Source: Cryptomeria japonica
Lineage: Eukaryota; Streptophyta; Pinopsida; Cupressales; Cupressaceae
Direction: 5' to 3'
Assembly (NCBI RefSeq): GCF_030272615.1
Contig: NC_081414.1
Span: forward strand, 523,822,137 to 523,882,136
DNA: 60,000 nt
Part shown: one piece after another, positions 46,658 to 58,282 of the stretch
Layout of the letters: every line of letters starts with the position of its first letter
Position numbering within the stretch: position 1 is the stretch's first letter
Position numbers and translations under genes: made by a program
The notes under the pieces: generated by a model
The model's database searches: none
Told to the model about the DNA's origin: nothing
What the model saw: the letters and a program-made list of their open reading frames with translations, nothing else

Positions 46658-47912
46658 TGTTAGACAGTTCAAATATCTAGAAGGCAACTGAGAGGGGGGA
46701 TGAATCAGTTGTCACAGATTACCAGAACCATTAGCAATTAAAACTTTAATACTAGAATCTAGGACATTAATAACATAATAGCAGTTAAACCAATTAATCA
46801 TAAACAATAATCATAGAATAAATACCATCCACGTGGCACCAAGATTTGTACGTGGAAAACCCGATAAAGGGAAAAACCATGGTGGGAAGTCTACCTGCAG
46901 TTAGATAATACTTCTACAGTAAGCATGTGAATTACAATTGAGGGGAGTGCACTTGTAGGAAGACCAACAACCTAGACCACATTGCTCATCACAAAAGGAG
47001 TCTCACTGACTACATAGAAATCCAGACTACAATCCAGAGAAGTGTTAAATTATGAAAGATAGCATCTCCTATGCCTGAGTACAGTTCTAGTTAAGCTCAA
47101 TAATAGAGGACTAAATCCTTTTACATAAACCCAATTCCATCTCCAATGATCGACCAAATCCTCTACCTGAATGATATTACATTATTCACACATTACATCC
47201 CTTGACCATGTCCTCTAGCATAACCATGATAATATACAATGAGATCTTACATCTATATATATAAATCTTTGACCATAAACAATCATATCAGCCACTAGAT
47301 AATAAACCAATTACATAATTACAAACCATGTTGGCCTTAGACCAAGAAAATAGTATCCAGCACATAAGTCATCCTGATGTAGCAAATAATATCCAACACA
47401 TAAGTCATCCCAGAAACACATGGAGAGGTCCAATCCATACATTACATTAAAGCTAGTCCATAACCTAGATCAACTGGGATCCAGTATAGGTCCATACACT
47501 ACAACAATCATCTCCATCCGCCAAGTCTCGAACATGATCACTATTAGCATCCTGAAACTCCACCAAAAGTTGCACCAACACTAGTTATGTAATTCATCAA
47601 AGATCTTCATCAAAAGCTCTGCCGATGAAACCCTCGCTGGAACTAGAAATCAAGCTTCTAAGAAAACAAGATAGCATCCGATCACCAGAGCAAAAACCAA
47701 CTTACTGAATATGAGCATGAGTATCATGAACAAGCCAATTCCATAACAAAATCATACTAGAGCCTACCAGATCATGTTGGATCCAAATCAACCAGAAACC
47801 ACTCAACCTACTGGGACCAGAAGGGTGCTGATAAAGCATCCAAATAGCTAGTGTTGGCATCAATGACAAAACATCAATGCAACACATAATCAATTCCACC
47901 AAATGGCCAACA
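46658..47912 (-). repeat. Outer 3' LTR of element E
   Basis: 1255 bp, TGTTAGACAG...GGCCAACA. It resembles 57068-58282 more than the inner LTR. A short duplication (ATCCARCACATAAGTCATC twice) accounts for its extra length. Confidence 0.9.
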
Positions 47913-48309
47913 ATATCCCCCTTTGGCATTGATGGCAACACTAGATGTGAAAAACATCTAAGTACCAAAAAATGCCAAACAAGTCTCCACAATGGAAGAC
48001 AACCAACATTCATCCGCAAAAAGATATAGCAATGAGGTTCTGAAAAGACCAAACTCCCCCTATTAATAATATCTTTGTAAAGCTCTGAATTTATCTCTTT
48101 TTTCCTTTTCTTTTTCACTTCCTTTTTCACATCAATATCACTCCCCCTTTGACATCAATGCAATAAATCTAACAAAAATATCAAAGCAAAAACATAAACC
48201 ATTGAATCACAAAGCTGACTACTCCCCATGAGCAGTAGCATCCCCACATTAGTGCCATAATGAATAGTATCTCTGACAATGCATGTCAGATTGATGCAAG
48301 CTGCATCAA
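47913..48309 (-). promoter_or_regulatory. Polypurine tract zone and 3' leader of element E copy A
   Basis: Minus strand shows AAAGGGGGATATTG next to the LTR (47913-47925), then GGGGGAG near 48058 and CAAAGGGGGAGTGATATTG near 48138-48155. No coding sequence. Repeated purine tracts as in element C. Confidence 0.75.
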
Positions 48310-49284
48310 TCAAGTCTCTACTAGAAGGGAATAAACTCCCAATCTATCTCTGAAGTACTCAAATGATTCCTTAGGCAAAGGTTTAGTGAAGATATCTGTA
48401 ATCTGCTCTTTAGTGTTCACATAAACCAGCCTAACTTCATTTGCTTCCACCTTTTCCTTCAAAAATTTATACTTGATAGATATGTGCTTTGTCTTAGAAT
48501 GAAATACCATATTCCTTGATATATCAATAGCAGCAGAGTTATCATATTGAATAACTACCAGTGCATCACAATCCACCTTTATATCCTTCAATATTTGCTT
48601 CATCCATAAAAATTGTGTACAGTTAGTAGTAGCAACAACATACTCAGCTTCATCAATAGATAAAGAAGTACATGATTGTTTCTTGCTGATCCATGAAACC
48701 AACTTCTTTCCAAGAAAGAAAGCTCCACTGAAAGGACTTTTCCAGTCATCAACATCTCCAACCCAATCAACATCTGTATATGCACATAGAGTAAAGTTAT
48801 CTTTCTTAGGGTACCACAAACCATATTCTGATGTACCTTGCATGTATGTAAAAATCCTTTTCACTACAATCTCATGATTTTCTATAGGATGATCACTCTG
48901 AAATCTTGAAATAATACAAACATCATTTATAATTTCAGGCCTAGTTTGAGTCAAATAAAGTAGACCTCTAATCATAGATTTGTATCTTGTAGGATTTATC
49001 AGTGCAGAAACATATTTCTTTGTCAATTTCTCATTTTTAACCATAGGAGTACTTACCGGTTTAGAATCTCCCATACCAAATTTCTTCAATAATTCCTTAG
49101 CATACTTAGTTTCACAGATGAAAATAACTTTGTCAGTCTAAGTAATTTGCAAACCTAAGAAAAATTTCATTTCCCCAATCATAGACATCTCAAATTATTT
49201 CTCCATATTCTTAGAAAATTCTATGCATAATTTATCTTCACCTCCAAAAATAATGTCATCAACAAATACTTCAATAATCAGTAT
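48310..49284 (-). pseudogene. Copia pol C-terminus, copy A (end of RT and RNase H)
   Basis: A 259-codon open frame: MKKFGMGDSKPVSTPM, GLLYLTQTRPEI, YTDVDWVGDVDDWKS, SCTSLSIDEAEYV, then TKPLPKESFEYFRDRLGV. These are the standard end words of Copia pol (STPM, ADWAGD-like, S-x-x-EAEY, DIFTKPL). The upstream part is cut at 49285 by the inner LTR. Beyond it, at 49090-49284, are remnants of the reverse transcriptase with stops. Confidence 0.9.
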
Positions 49285-50450
49285 TGTTAGACAGTTCAGA
49301 TAACTAGAAGATAACTAAGAGGTGGGGGGTGGGTGAATTAGTTGTCACAGATTATCTAAAGCATTAACAATTTAAACTTTAATACCGGAACCCAAAATAA
49401 TAATAGCAATTAATCCAATTAAGCATAAACAATAATTACAAAATAAAAGCCATCCACACAACACCAATATTTGAACGTGGAAAACTCGGTAAAGGGAAAA
49501 ACCATGGTGGGAAGCCTACCCACAGTTAGATAATACTTCTACAATAAGTATGTGAATTGCTATGAAGGGGCCTTCTCTTGTAGGAAGGCCAACAACCTAA
49601 AGCACACTTCTCATCACAAAAGGAGCCTCACTGACTACATAGAAATCTAGACTACAATCCAGAGAAGTGTTGAACTGCAAAAGATAGCATCTCGTATGCC
49701 TGAGTACAGTTCTGATTAATCTCAATATAGGAGGACTAAATCCTCTTACATAAACCCATTTCAATCTCCAATGATCAACCAACTTCTCTCCTTGAATGAT
49801 ATTACATTATTCACACATTACATTCCTTGACCATGACCTTTTACATTAACCATGATGATCTACAATGAGATCTTACATCTATTTATACAAACCCTCCACC
49901 ATAAACAATCAGGTTGGCCTCTAGATAATAAACCAATTAAATCATTACAAACCATGTTGGCCTAAGACCAAACAAGTAATATCAACACATAAGACATCTT
50001 GGAAATACATCAATAGGTCCTATCCACATGTTACATTAAAGTTGGTCCATAACCTAGATCAACCTGAACCAAGTATAGGTCCACATGCTTCAGCAATGAT
50101 CACCAACACCATCCTGAAACTCCATTAGAACCTGCACCAACACCACTTATGTAATTCATCAAATATCTCCACCAAAAGCTCTACCGGTGAAACCCTTGCT
50201 GGAACTAGAAACCAATCTTCTAAGCAAGTAGGATAGCATCTGATCACTAGACTAAAACCAACTAACCAAATAAGAGTATAAGTATCATAAAAGAGACAAT
50301 TCCATGACCAGATCATACCAGATCCAAGTTAACTAGAAACCACTCATCCTACCAAGACCAGAAGGGTGTCGATAAAGCATCCAAACAACTAGTGTTAATA
50401 TCAATGACAAAACATCAATGCAACTCATAATCAATTCCACCAAATGGCCA
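49285..50450 (-). repeat. Inner LTR of element E (3' LTR of inserted copy B)
   Basis: Opens TGTTAGACAGTTCAGATAAC. It lacks an internal piece of ~35 bp present in the outer LTRs and is the most diverged of the three. Its far end is fused to internal sequence: the LTR tail and polypurine tract are missing through a deletion between GGCCAA and TGCCAA words. Confidence 0.88.
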
Positions 50451-50754
50451 AACAAGTCTCCCTCTATGGAGGACAACCAACAATCACCCGCATAAAGCTT
50501 TGAATATCAATATTTCTCCCCCTTTGGCATTTATTTTTTCACATCAATATCTCTCCCCCTTTGACATCAATGCCAGAAATCTAACTGAAATATCAAAGCA
50601 AAAACATAAGCCTCTGAATCTCAAAGATGACTACTCCCCTTGAGTAGTAGCATCCCACATCAGTGTTAGAATGACTAGTATCTCAGATAATGCATGTCAG
50701 ACTGATGCCAAACTACATCAATCAAGTCTCTACCGAAGGGGAAAAAACTCACAA
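50451..50754 (-). other. 3' leader of copy B
   Basis: Matches 47985-48305 of copy A, with CTCCCCCTTTGACATC and CTCCCCCTTTGGCATT words (purine tracts on the minus strand). No gene. Confidence 0.7.
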
Positions 50755-52889
50755 TCTGTCTCTCACGTACTCAAATGATTCCTTGGATCTAGGTTTAGTG
50801 AAAATATCTGCAATCTATTCTTTAGTATTCACATAAACTAGTCTAACTTCATTTGCTTCCACCTTCTCCTTCAAAAAGTTGTACTTGATAGATATGTGCT
50901 TTGTCTTAGCATGAAATGCCAGATTCTTTGATATATCAATAACAGTAGAGTTAAAATAGCGAATAACTACTGGTGCATCACAATCCACCTTAATGTCCTT
51001 TAACATTTTCTTCATCTATAGAACTTGTGTACAGTTAGTAGCATCAGCAACATACTCAGCTTCAGCACTAGATAGAGAAGTACATGACTATTTCTTGTTG
51101 ATCTATGAAACCAACTTCTTTCCAAGAAAGAAAGCTCCACCACAAGTAATTTTTTGGTCATCAACATCTCTAGCCCAATCAGCATTTGCATATGCACATA
51201 AAGTAAATTTATCATCCTTAGGGTACCATAAGCCATATTATGATGTACCTTGCAAGTATCTAAAAATCCTCTTCACCCCCATCTCATGATTTTCTCTAGG
51301 ATCACTCTAAAATCTTGAAACAATACAAACAACATTCATAATGTCAAGCCTAGTCTGAGTCAAATAAAGCAGACCTCCAATCATAAATTTGTATCTTGTA
51401 GGATTTATAGGTGCAAAAACATCTTTTCGTGTCAATTTCTCACTTATAACCATAGGTGTACTTACCAACTTAGAATCTCCCATACCAAATTTCTTCAATA
51501 ATTCCTAAGCATATTTAGTTTGATAGATGAAAATACCTTTGTCAGTCTAAGTAATCTAAAAACCTAAGAAAAAATTCCTCTCACCAATCATAGACATCTC
51601 AAATTCTTTCTCCATATTCTTAAAAAATTCTACGCATAATTTGTCTTCACCTCAAAAGATAATGTCATCAACAAATACTTCAGCAATTAGTATATCATCA
51701 TCAATGGTTTTATAATATAAATTACTATCAGCACTGGCCTTAGTAAAACCAAGCTTCAAAAGATATTTATCCAACCTTGCAAATCAAGCTCTAGGTGCTT
51801 GTTTAAATCCATATAGATCTTTCCTTAACCTGCAAACCATATCAATATCATCTGATATTAAAAAACCATCATGTTGCTCAATATAAACTTTCTCATCAAG
51901 ATCCTCATTCAAGAATACACATTTAACATCCATTTGATAAACCTTGTAGTTTTTATAAGCAACATGGGCAAGAAATAGTCTTACAAATTCAATCCTAGCT
52001 ACCAGTGCAAAAGTCTCTCCATAATCAATTCCTTCTTTCTGAGAATATCCTTTACAAACCAATCTAGCCTTATTCCTTATAACTTGTCCATCCTCATTCA
52101 ATTTATTCCTAAAAACCCATTTAGTTCCAATAACATTTTTAATTTTAGGACGGGGAACCAAAGTCCATGTGTTTTTTTTCTCAATCTGATCTATTCTTCT
52201 TCCATAGATTTTAACTAGCGTTCATCTATACATGCCATAATTACTGATATCGGTCCAACTTGTGAAGTTAATCATACCTTATTCATTACTTGTCTTCTTC
52301 TTTTCATCGCTCCTTTTCTCTTATCCCCAATGATTTGATCTTCAGAACGATTCAATCTCACATACCTAGGAGTCTTCTGACTCTCTGTTACTCTGTCGTG
52401 TTCTTCAGTTATTATAGAATTCTTTGATGTTGTCAAAGTAACTGGTTCAACTCTCTATTCCAGTAAAGGTGCTACCGGTTCAGATATAATCATTTCCACT
52501 ACCGGTTCCTTCTCATAAACTTGTATTTGACTTATATTCAACTCATCTACTTTGACATTAGCACTCTCCACAATTCTCTACAATCTCTTGTTATAACATC
52601 TATATCCTTTGCTTTCATTAGAATAACCAAGAAATATTCCTTCATCACATGTAGGATCAAATTTCCCAATAGTATCATCTCTCGATATAACATTTGCTAC
52701 CAAAAATTTTGAAATACTTAACTGTAGGTGTATTGCTAGACCATAATTCATAAGGTGTAAAATTCCTAACTAAGTCTAACTGTAAATAAATATTTATCTC
52801 CAGTTTATATAGCATTTTAATTAACCATCTGATCATTGAAGGTCTATGAATGTCTTTTTGTAATCTATGCAATCTCTCATTATATTTCA
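50755..52889 (-). pseudogene. Copia pol copy B: integrase C-terminus, reverse transcriptase, RNase H
   Basis: From right to left: NFTPYELWSSNTPTVKYFKI and FGSKCYIER (integrase C-terminal part, 52889-52675), a linker with Ser/Thr/Glu-rich sequence, then reverse transcriptase from 52161: IGTKWVFRNKLNEDGQVIR, KARLVCKGYSQKEGIDY, YQMDVKCVFLNEDL, CRLRKDLYGFKQAPRA, VFVDDIIF (catalytic region). STPM and RNase H words follow, ending near 50760. At least eight stops interrupt it, several at expected Gln or Trp codons. Confidence 0.88.
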
Positions 52890-53880
52890 TGTTTTATGAA
52901 CACAATCAATTTTTAAACAGTATTCCATATCGTAAAAATCAGGACAATTTCTAAATAGCATTCAAGTGGAATCATGATGCACCTGTGAAGTTTCAGTGGC
53001 TATCTGTGCAACCCACGTGGAAAGTCTGGATGTATACTATACTTATGCGTTGGTTTTGGAGCACACCTCTACATGATACGCCTCGTACCACTCATCAGAA
53101 ATATACCTCTCCATGACATATACATCAACTATAATTTAAGTGGTCATGGAAGTGAGAAAAGGTTAACCTGATATTGGGTTTAATGGTTGATAAAATTCCA
53201 ATTAATTCCACTCTGCTATACCTCAACTGGGATATTCTCGCGGGATTCCACCATTTACGTTCCTCTGGAATTCCCCTGGCCCCTTCATGGCTATGTGATC
53301 AAGGCAGATTCATACCCAAAATCTGATGTCTATTTCACTTGCCGATATCTACTTCACAGAACAACATTTCAAAGTTGGTATTTACACTACACCTGATATC
53401 GGGTTTCCCTCATACAAGGAGTAGAATTAAATTGCATGTCTTTCAGCTAGGATTTGGTAGTCTCTGTGAGGATATGGAAATAGTGCTCCCTGTCAAACTC
53501 TAAAAAGTCTTTCTTCAGTCTGTATGTCTGAACGATAATATCAACACTTCATGCTGGAGACTTCTTCTTGCTTCTCGGTTCCAATAGGCTAGTTGGCTAG
53601 CGAAAGGAATCAATCATTGGCTTGATATCTCATAGATTATCAACCTCTACTTCAATCATTTCTTTGTATGTAATTTGATAACCTTCCTATCATGAGCCCA
53701 TCCTTTATTGACAAGAGTTGGTTGAGAATTCCCGTAATAGTTAAGACTAATTACGGCTAAACAAAAATACATATAATTGCAAAATATGTCTTCTAAATAT
53801 TAATTATTTATATAAGTGAATGGGAAATTTATATAATATAATTAATATTATAGATATTCGTAATAACTTATTAGGGGACA
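52890..53880 (-). repeat. 3' LTR of element G
   Basis: About 991 bp, TGTTTTATGA...GGGGACA on the + strand, preceded on the minus strand by the purine tract GGCAGGGGAGACTCCCA. With no partner LTR in the window, the limits rest on the TG/CA ends, the tract and the return of Copia integrase at 52889. Confidence 0.7.
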
Positions 53881-55200
53881 TGGGAGTCTCCCCTGCCTCA
53901 TGTTTCTTGCCCTCAAGCAACTCCAAAACTCTTTCATTAGCCCAAGTGGCATCATCTTGAGGCAGATTTTTCTATTTGATGAGATATTCCCTGATAGTTC
54001 TTTTCCGTAGTTGCCTATCCCGTGTTTCCAAAATTACTTTTGGTATCATTTCAAGTTTCCCTTCATCAGTCAAGGGAGGTAAATCTTCGGATATTGACAC
54101 CTTCTACCCCAGAGCTTTCTTGAGACAAGATACATGAAATACATTATGTATTTTGCTATCTACCAGTAAATCAAGTTCATACACAACTGTACCAACCTTC
54201 CGCACTACTTGATAGGGACCATAAAATCGAGGCTTTAGTTTTTTGGATCCATTACATTTGAGAGAAGATTGAGGATAAGGTTGCAACCTGAGAAATACCA
54301 AATCTTCCACTTCAAAATAGCCATATAATGCTTTGAAAGGAGACATACCAATTGACATATGAAAGGTAGTATTATAACAATATTCACCCAAATATAATCA
54401 ACGAACCCAAGCCTTTTGATGACCGACTACATAGTTACGAAGATAACCTTCAATCCACTTGTTCACTATTTCAGTCTGCCCATCGGTTTGCGGATGATAA
54501 CTGGTGCTATGATTCAACTCTGTACCTGTCAATCAGAAAAGACCCCCCCAAAATATGCTCAAAAATCTGCTATCTCTATCACTGATTATAGTCTTTGGTA
54601 AACCATGTAATCAGAAAACCTCTTTGAAGAATATCTCTACAATCTGAACTACTGTAAATTCTATAGTGATAGAAAATAAGTACACAAATTTAGTTAATAT
54701 ATCAACCACAACAAATATATAATTTTTACCTTGTGATTTTGGTAAACCTGTGATGAAATTCATGGATATACTTTCCCATTTCTGATCTAGTATAGGTAGT
54801 GGCTATAATATACCGACAGGATACATTTGTTCTGCTTTATTTTGTTGGCAGATGGTGCATTCCTTGGCATAGCGTAGGACATTATTTTTTAGGCCTTTCC
54901 AAGTGAACCTTTCTCTTACCCGACGATACATTTTGAAGTATCCAGGATGCCCTGCTAGAGGAATATCATGCATAGATTGGAGAATTTTTCTTTTAACTTT
55001 GATCCTGGAGTTAAATAAATCCCGTCCTTGTAATAAATAACATCATTAACAACTTTATATTTATCATCCTGTATATTACCATCTAGAAAATCACATGCAA
55101 AAGAATCCTTTGAATACTTGACCAGCAATAAAGATTTCCAATCAGTTGTTACGACAGATAATGCATTGATTTCAGGCCTTCTAGATAACGCATCAACAAT
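53881..55200 (-). pseudogene. Element G RNase H tail, integrase and chromodomain
   Basis: Integrase zinc-binding part: HDIPLAGHPGYFKMYRRV with W-x-G-L-K and CTICQQNKAEQ. Catalytic core: [10 protein letters not shown] (first D), ISDRDSRF (second D) and [11 protein letters not shown] (E). Then SPFKALYGYFE, FYGPYQVVRKVGTVVYELDL, HNVFHVSCLKKALG, and a chromodomain EYLIK-stop-KNLPQDDATWANE. It belongs with the chromoviruses, whose chromodomain steers integration to marked chromatin. Several stops are present. Confidence 0.88.
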
Positions 55201-56290
55201 AATTAGCATGAAATATCTATCACCTTGAAAACTTTTAATTCTAGCAGGGCCACACAAATCAGTATGAATAAGATCAAGAACATCATTTGATTTATCTTGT
55301 ATACTCCTAAAAGAGTTTCTAACCTATTTACCCATTTGACATTCTTTACATATCAGTTTATAGGGATTCATAATCTTAGGTATATCCCTAGGTTCCTTAG
55401 TTGAACTAATCTTTACAATGCATTTAAAATTCACATGACATGACCTTTTATGCCATAGCCAACTGTCATCAATCTATGTAATCAAACATGTCTTCTCACC
55501 AGAGTTCAAATAAAATATGTTACCTTTTGTCTGTATATCGGTTGCAATCTCCAAACCATATATGTTAACGATTTTGCATTTTCCACCCTTGAATTGTAAT
55601 TGAAATCCCTTATCCACCAATTGTCTTACACTCAAAAGATTATGCCTTAAACCTTCAACATAATAAACATTGTCAGTATTGTTCTTACCATCCAATGATA
55701 TTGTTCCTTTTCCTCTGATCATATATACTTTGTCATCTTCAAATCTAACTAGACCACCATCAAATTCTTGCAAAGATAGAAACTTCCCTTTATCTCTAGT
55801 CATGTGATGTGAACAACCACTATCAATTAAGCATTCATCCTTGTCTTTAATTTTAGCAGCAAGTTCCTTCTCTTCAGGTACATTCTCTTCTAGTACCAGA
55901 TCATCTTCCTTGATAGCCAAGAACACCCATTGCTTTCCATTGTCGGAACCACTAGCAGAATCTTCTGTCGGTTCATCATCAGAATCAGTAATGCCTTCCT
56001 CATCCTCCATGTAGCATGATTTGTCTCTATTTTTCCTGTACTTATACTTTTTCTGATATCCATGGTTAGGCTTAAATGATCTGCTAACTCTTTCTTCAAA
56101 TCTTGAATTCCTTTCAAGACATCTAGATGCAAAATGACTAATCTTATTACATGCAAAACATTTAAAAGGTTCTTTTCCTTCATACTTACTTTCTACCAGT
56201 CCTTTAGGTACTCTTCTAGAAAATAGTGCTTCAAGTTGCTCATACTCATCATCTTCTCTCTTCATATCTTCAAATTCCTTTGCATATAAA
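55200..56290 (-). pseudogene. Copia copy B: zinc knuckle, protease and integrase N-terminus
   Basis: Right to left: FKCFACNKISHFASRCLERN (CCHC knuckle at 56170-56125), an acidic Ser/Asp stretch, DECLIDSGCSHHMTRDKGKF (protease active site D-S-G), DGKNNTDNVYYVEGLRHNLL, IFYLNSGEKTCLIT, then after a stop a gag-pre-integrase WHKRSCHVNF and CKECQMGK (HHCC zinc finger). It ends DLCGPARIKSFQGDRYFMLI, where element G begins. A 263-codon open frame covers 55474-56265. Confidence 0.88.
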
Positions 56291-57009
56291 GTTGTCTAAT
56301 CTTGCTTACCAGTTGTAGATGTAGATGCATGAAAAGCAGGTTCAGTCCTCATAGCTCTAGAAGGTCCAAATTCTTCAAGCTCAAAAGAAGATAGTTTCCC
56401 AACCAAAATATCTTTGTTGACAAAAGTATTAGCCATTTTTATCAACTCATTAATAGTAGTAGCCTTCATTTTTTAAGCTGGTGGTAGGGCTCTCAGAACT
56501 TTAGAAACAATTTCATCTTCGCTAAGAGATCCACCACAATATTGTATTCCCATAGCAATCTCATTTACCCTTTCCATGAATGCAGTAATCCTTTCATCTT
56601 CTTCCATCTTTAGGTTTTCATATCTTACCCAGTAACCATCAAGTTTAGCAATCTTCATTGTAGGGTCACCTTCATTAAGAGTCTCCAACTTATCCCATAT
56701 AGCCTTTCCAGATGATTTTTTGGTTAATCCTATTATTTGTTGATCAGAAAGTGCACACAAGAGGGATTATCTTGCTCTACAATCATTCTCAAGATCCTTA
56801 TCCAGGTTTTCCGAAGGAGGATTTCTAGATGTTGGATTATAAGGTGTGACTCCATTTTGTGTGATCTCCCAAATCTCCTTGCCAAGACATCTTAGATGAG
56901 TCTCCATCTGAATCTTCCATACTATGTAATTTGTTCCATCAAGCTAAGGAATATCTCTTTGAAAGATAGCTCCAGATCAACTGGATTAACTTGAATTGTT
57001 AGTCGCCAT
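56290..57009 (-). pseudogene. gag: Copia gag of element E
   Basis: Starts at ATG 57009 (MATNNSS then TAA where CAA is likely). Later words: CALSDQQIIGLTKKSSGKA, AIWDKLETLNEGDPTMKIAK, RYENLKMEEDERITAFMERV and EIVSKVLRALPPA (56760-56473 open), then ANTFVNKDILVGKLSSFELE after a stop. This is the UBN2-type Copia gag. The zinc knuckle follows in another frame, so a frameshift near 56290-56300 separates them. Confidence 0.85.
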
Positions 57010-57050
57010 AGGATCTTCCTCAAGTGGTTAAGCTTTCTACAGAGAGGACC

Positions 57051-57067
57051 AAGGCTCTGATACCAAT
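57051..57067 (-). promoter_or_regulatory. Primer-binding site of element E
   Basis: Reverse complement TTGGTATCAGAGCCTT directly after the 5' LTR, matching initiator tRNA-Met. Confidence 0.9.
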
Positions 57068-58282
57068 TGTTAGACAACTCAAATAATTGGAAGACAGCTG
57101 AGAGGCGAGGGTGAATCAGTCGTCATAGATTACCAGAACCATTAGGAATTAAAACTTTAATATCGGAACCCAAAACATTACCAGAATAGCAGTTAAACCA
57201 ATTAAGCATAAACAATAATCACAGAATAAATACCATCTACATGGCACCAATATTTGTACGTGGAAAACTAGCTAAAGTGAAAAACCACGGTGGGAAGCCA
57301 ACCCATAGTCAGATAATACTTCTGCACTAAGTATGTGAATTAGAATTGAGGGGCGTGCACTTGCAAGAAGGCCAACAACCTAGAGCGCACTTCTCATCAC
57401 AAAAGGAGTCTCACTGAATACATAGAAATCTAGACTATAATCTGGAGAAGTGTTGAACTGCAAAAGATAGCATCTCCTATGCCTGAGTACAATTCCAGTT
57501 AAGCTCAATATCGGAGGACTAAATCCTCTTACATAAAACCAATTCTATCTCCAATGATTGACCAAATCCTCTGCTTGAATGATATTGCAATATTCACACA
57601 TTACATCCCTTGACTATGACCTCTAACATAACCATGATGATCTACAATGAGATCTTATATCTATATATACAAACCCTCAACCAATAACAATCAAATCAAC
57701 CACCAAATAATAACCAATTACATAATTAAAAACCATGTTGGCCTTAGACCAAGCAAATAATATCCAACACATAAGTCATCCTGGAAACACATCGAGAGGT
57801 CCAATCCACATGTTACATTAAAGTCGGTCCATAACTTAGATCAATCGGGACCCAGCATAGGTCCATACGCTACAACAATGAGCTCCATCTACCAAGTCTC
57901 AGACATGATGACCATCAGCATCTTGAAAATCCACTAGAAGCTACACCAACACCACTTATGCAATTCATCAAAGATCTTCATCAAAAGCTATGCCAGTGAA
58001 ACCCTCACCAGAACTAGAAACCAAGCTTCTAAGAAAATGGGATAGCATCCGATCACCAGAACAAAATCAACTTACTGAATATGAGCATGAGTATCATGAA
58101 CAAGCCAATTCCATAACCAAATCATACTGGAGCCTATCGGATCATGCCGGATCCAAATCAACTAGAAACCACTCAACCTACCGGGACCAAAAGGGTGCCG
58201 GTAAAGCATCCAAACAACTAGTGTTGGCATCAATGACAAAACATCAATGTAGCACATAATCAATTCCACCAAATGGTCAACA
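57068..58282 (-). repeat. 5' LTR of element E
   Basis: 1215 bp, TGTTAGACAA...GGTCAACA, next to the primer site and followed by the TATGG duplication. An open stretch at 57990-58259 is within the LTR and not a gene. Confidence 0.9.

Larger units (their letters stand above)
52890..55200 (-). mobile_element. Element G: 5'-truncated chromodomain Gypsy fragment
   Basis: Minus strand: RNase H end (ALSRRPEINALSVVTTDWKS), integrase, chromodomain, polypurine tract, LTR. It sits inside the Copia integrase of element E. The 5' half and 5' LTR are gone, and the Copia integrase core is missing at the junction, so insertion and deletion both took place. Confidence 0.85.
46658..58282 (-). mobile_element. 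Element E: Copia compound with three LTRs
   Basis: Flanked by TATGG (46653-46657 and 58283-58287) inside element D RNase H. On the minus strand: 5' LTR 57068-58282, primer site, gag, protease, broken integrase with a Gypsy insert, reverse transcriptase and RNase H, inner LTR 49285-50450, a second copy of the pol C-terminus (48310-49284), and the outer 3' LTR 46658-47912. A related copy (B) evidently inserted into copy A, after which A's pol 5' part and B's 5' portion were lost by recombination. It is not functional. Confidence 0.88.

Noticed and set aside
57990-58259. Open frame of 89 codons
   Set aside because: It lies wholly inside the 5' LTR of element E and is broken in the other two LTRs.
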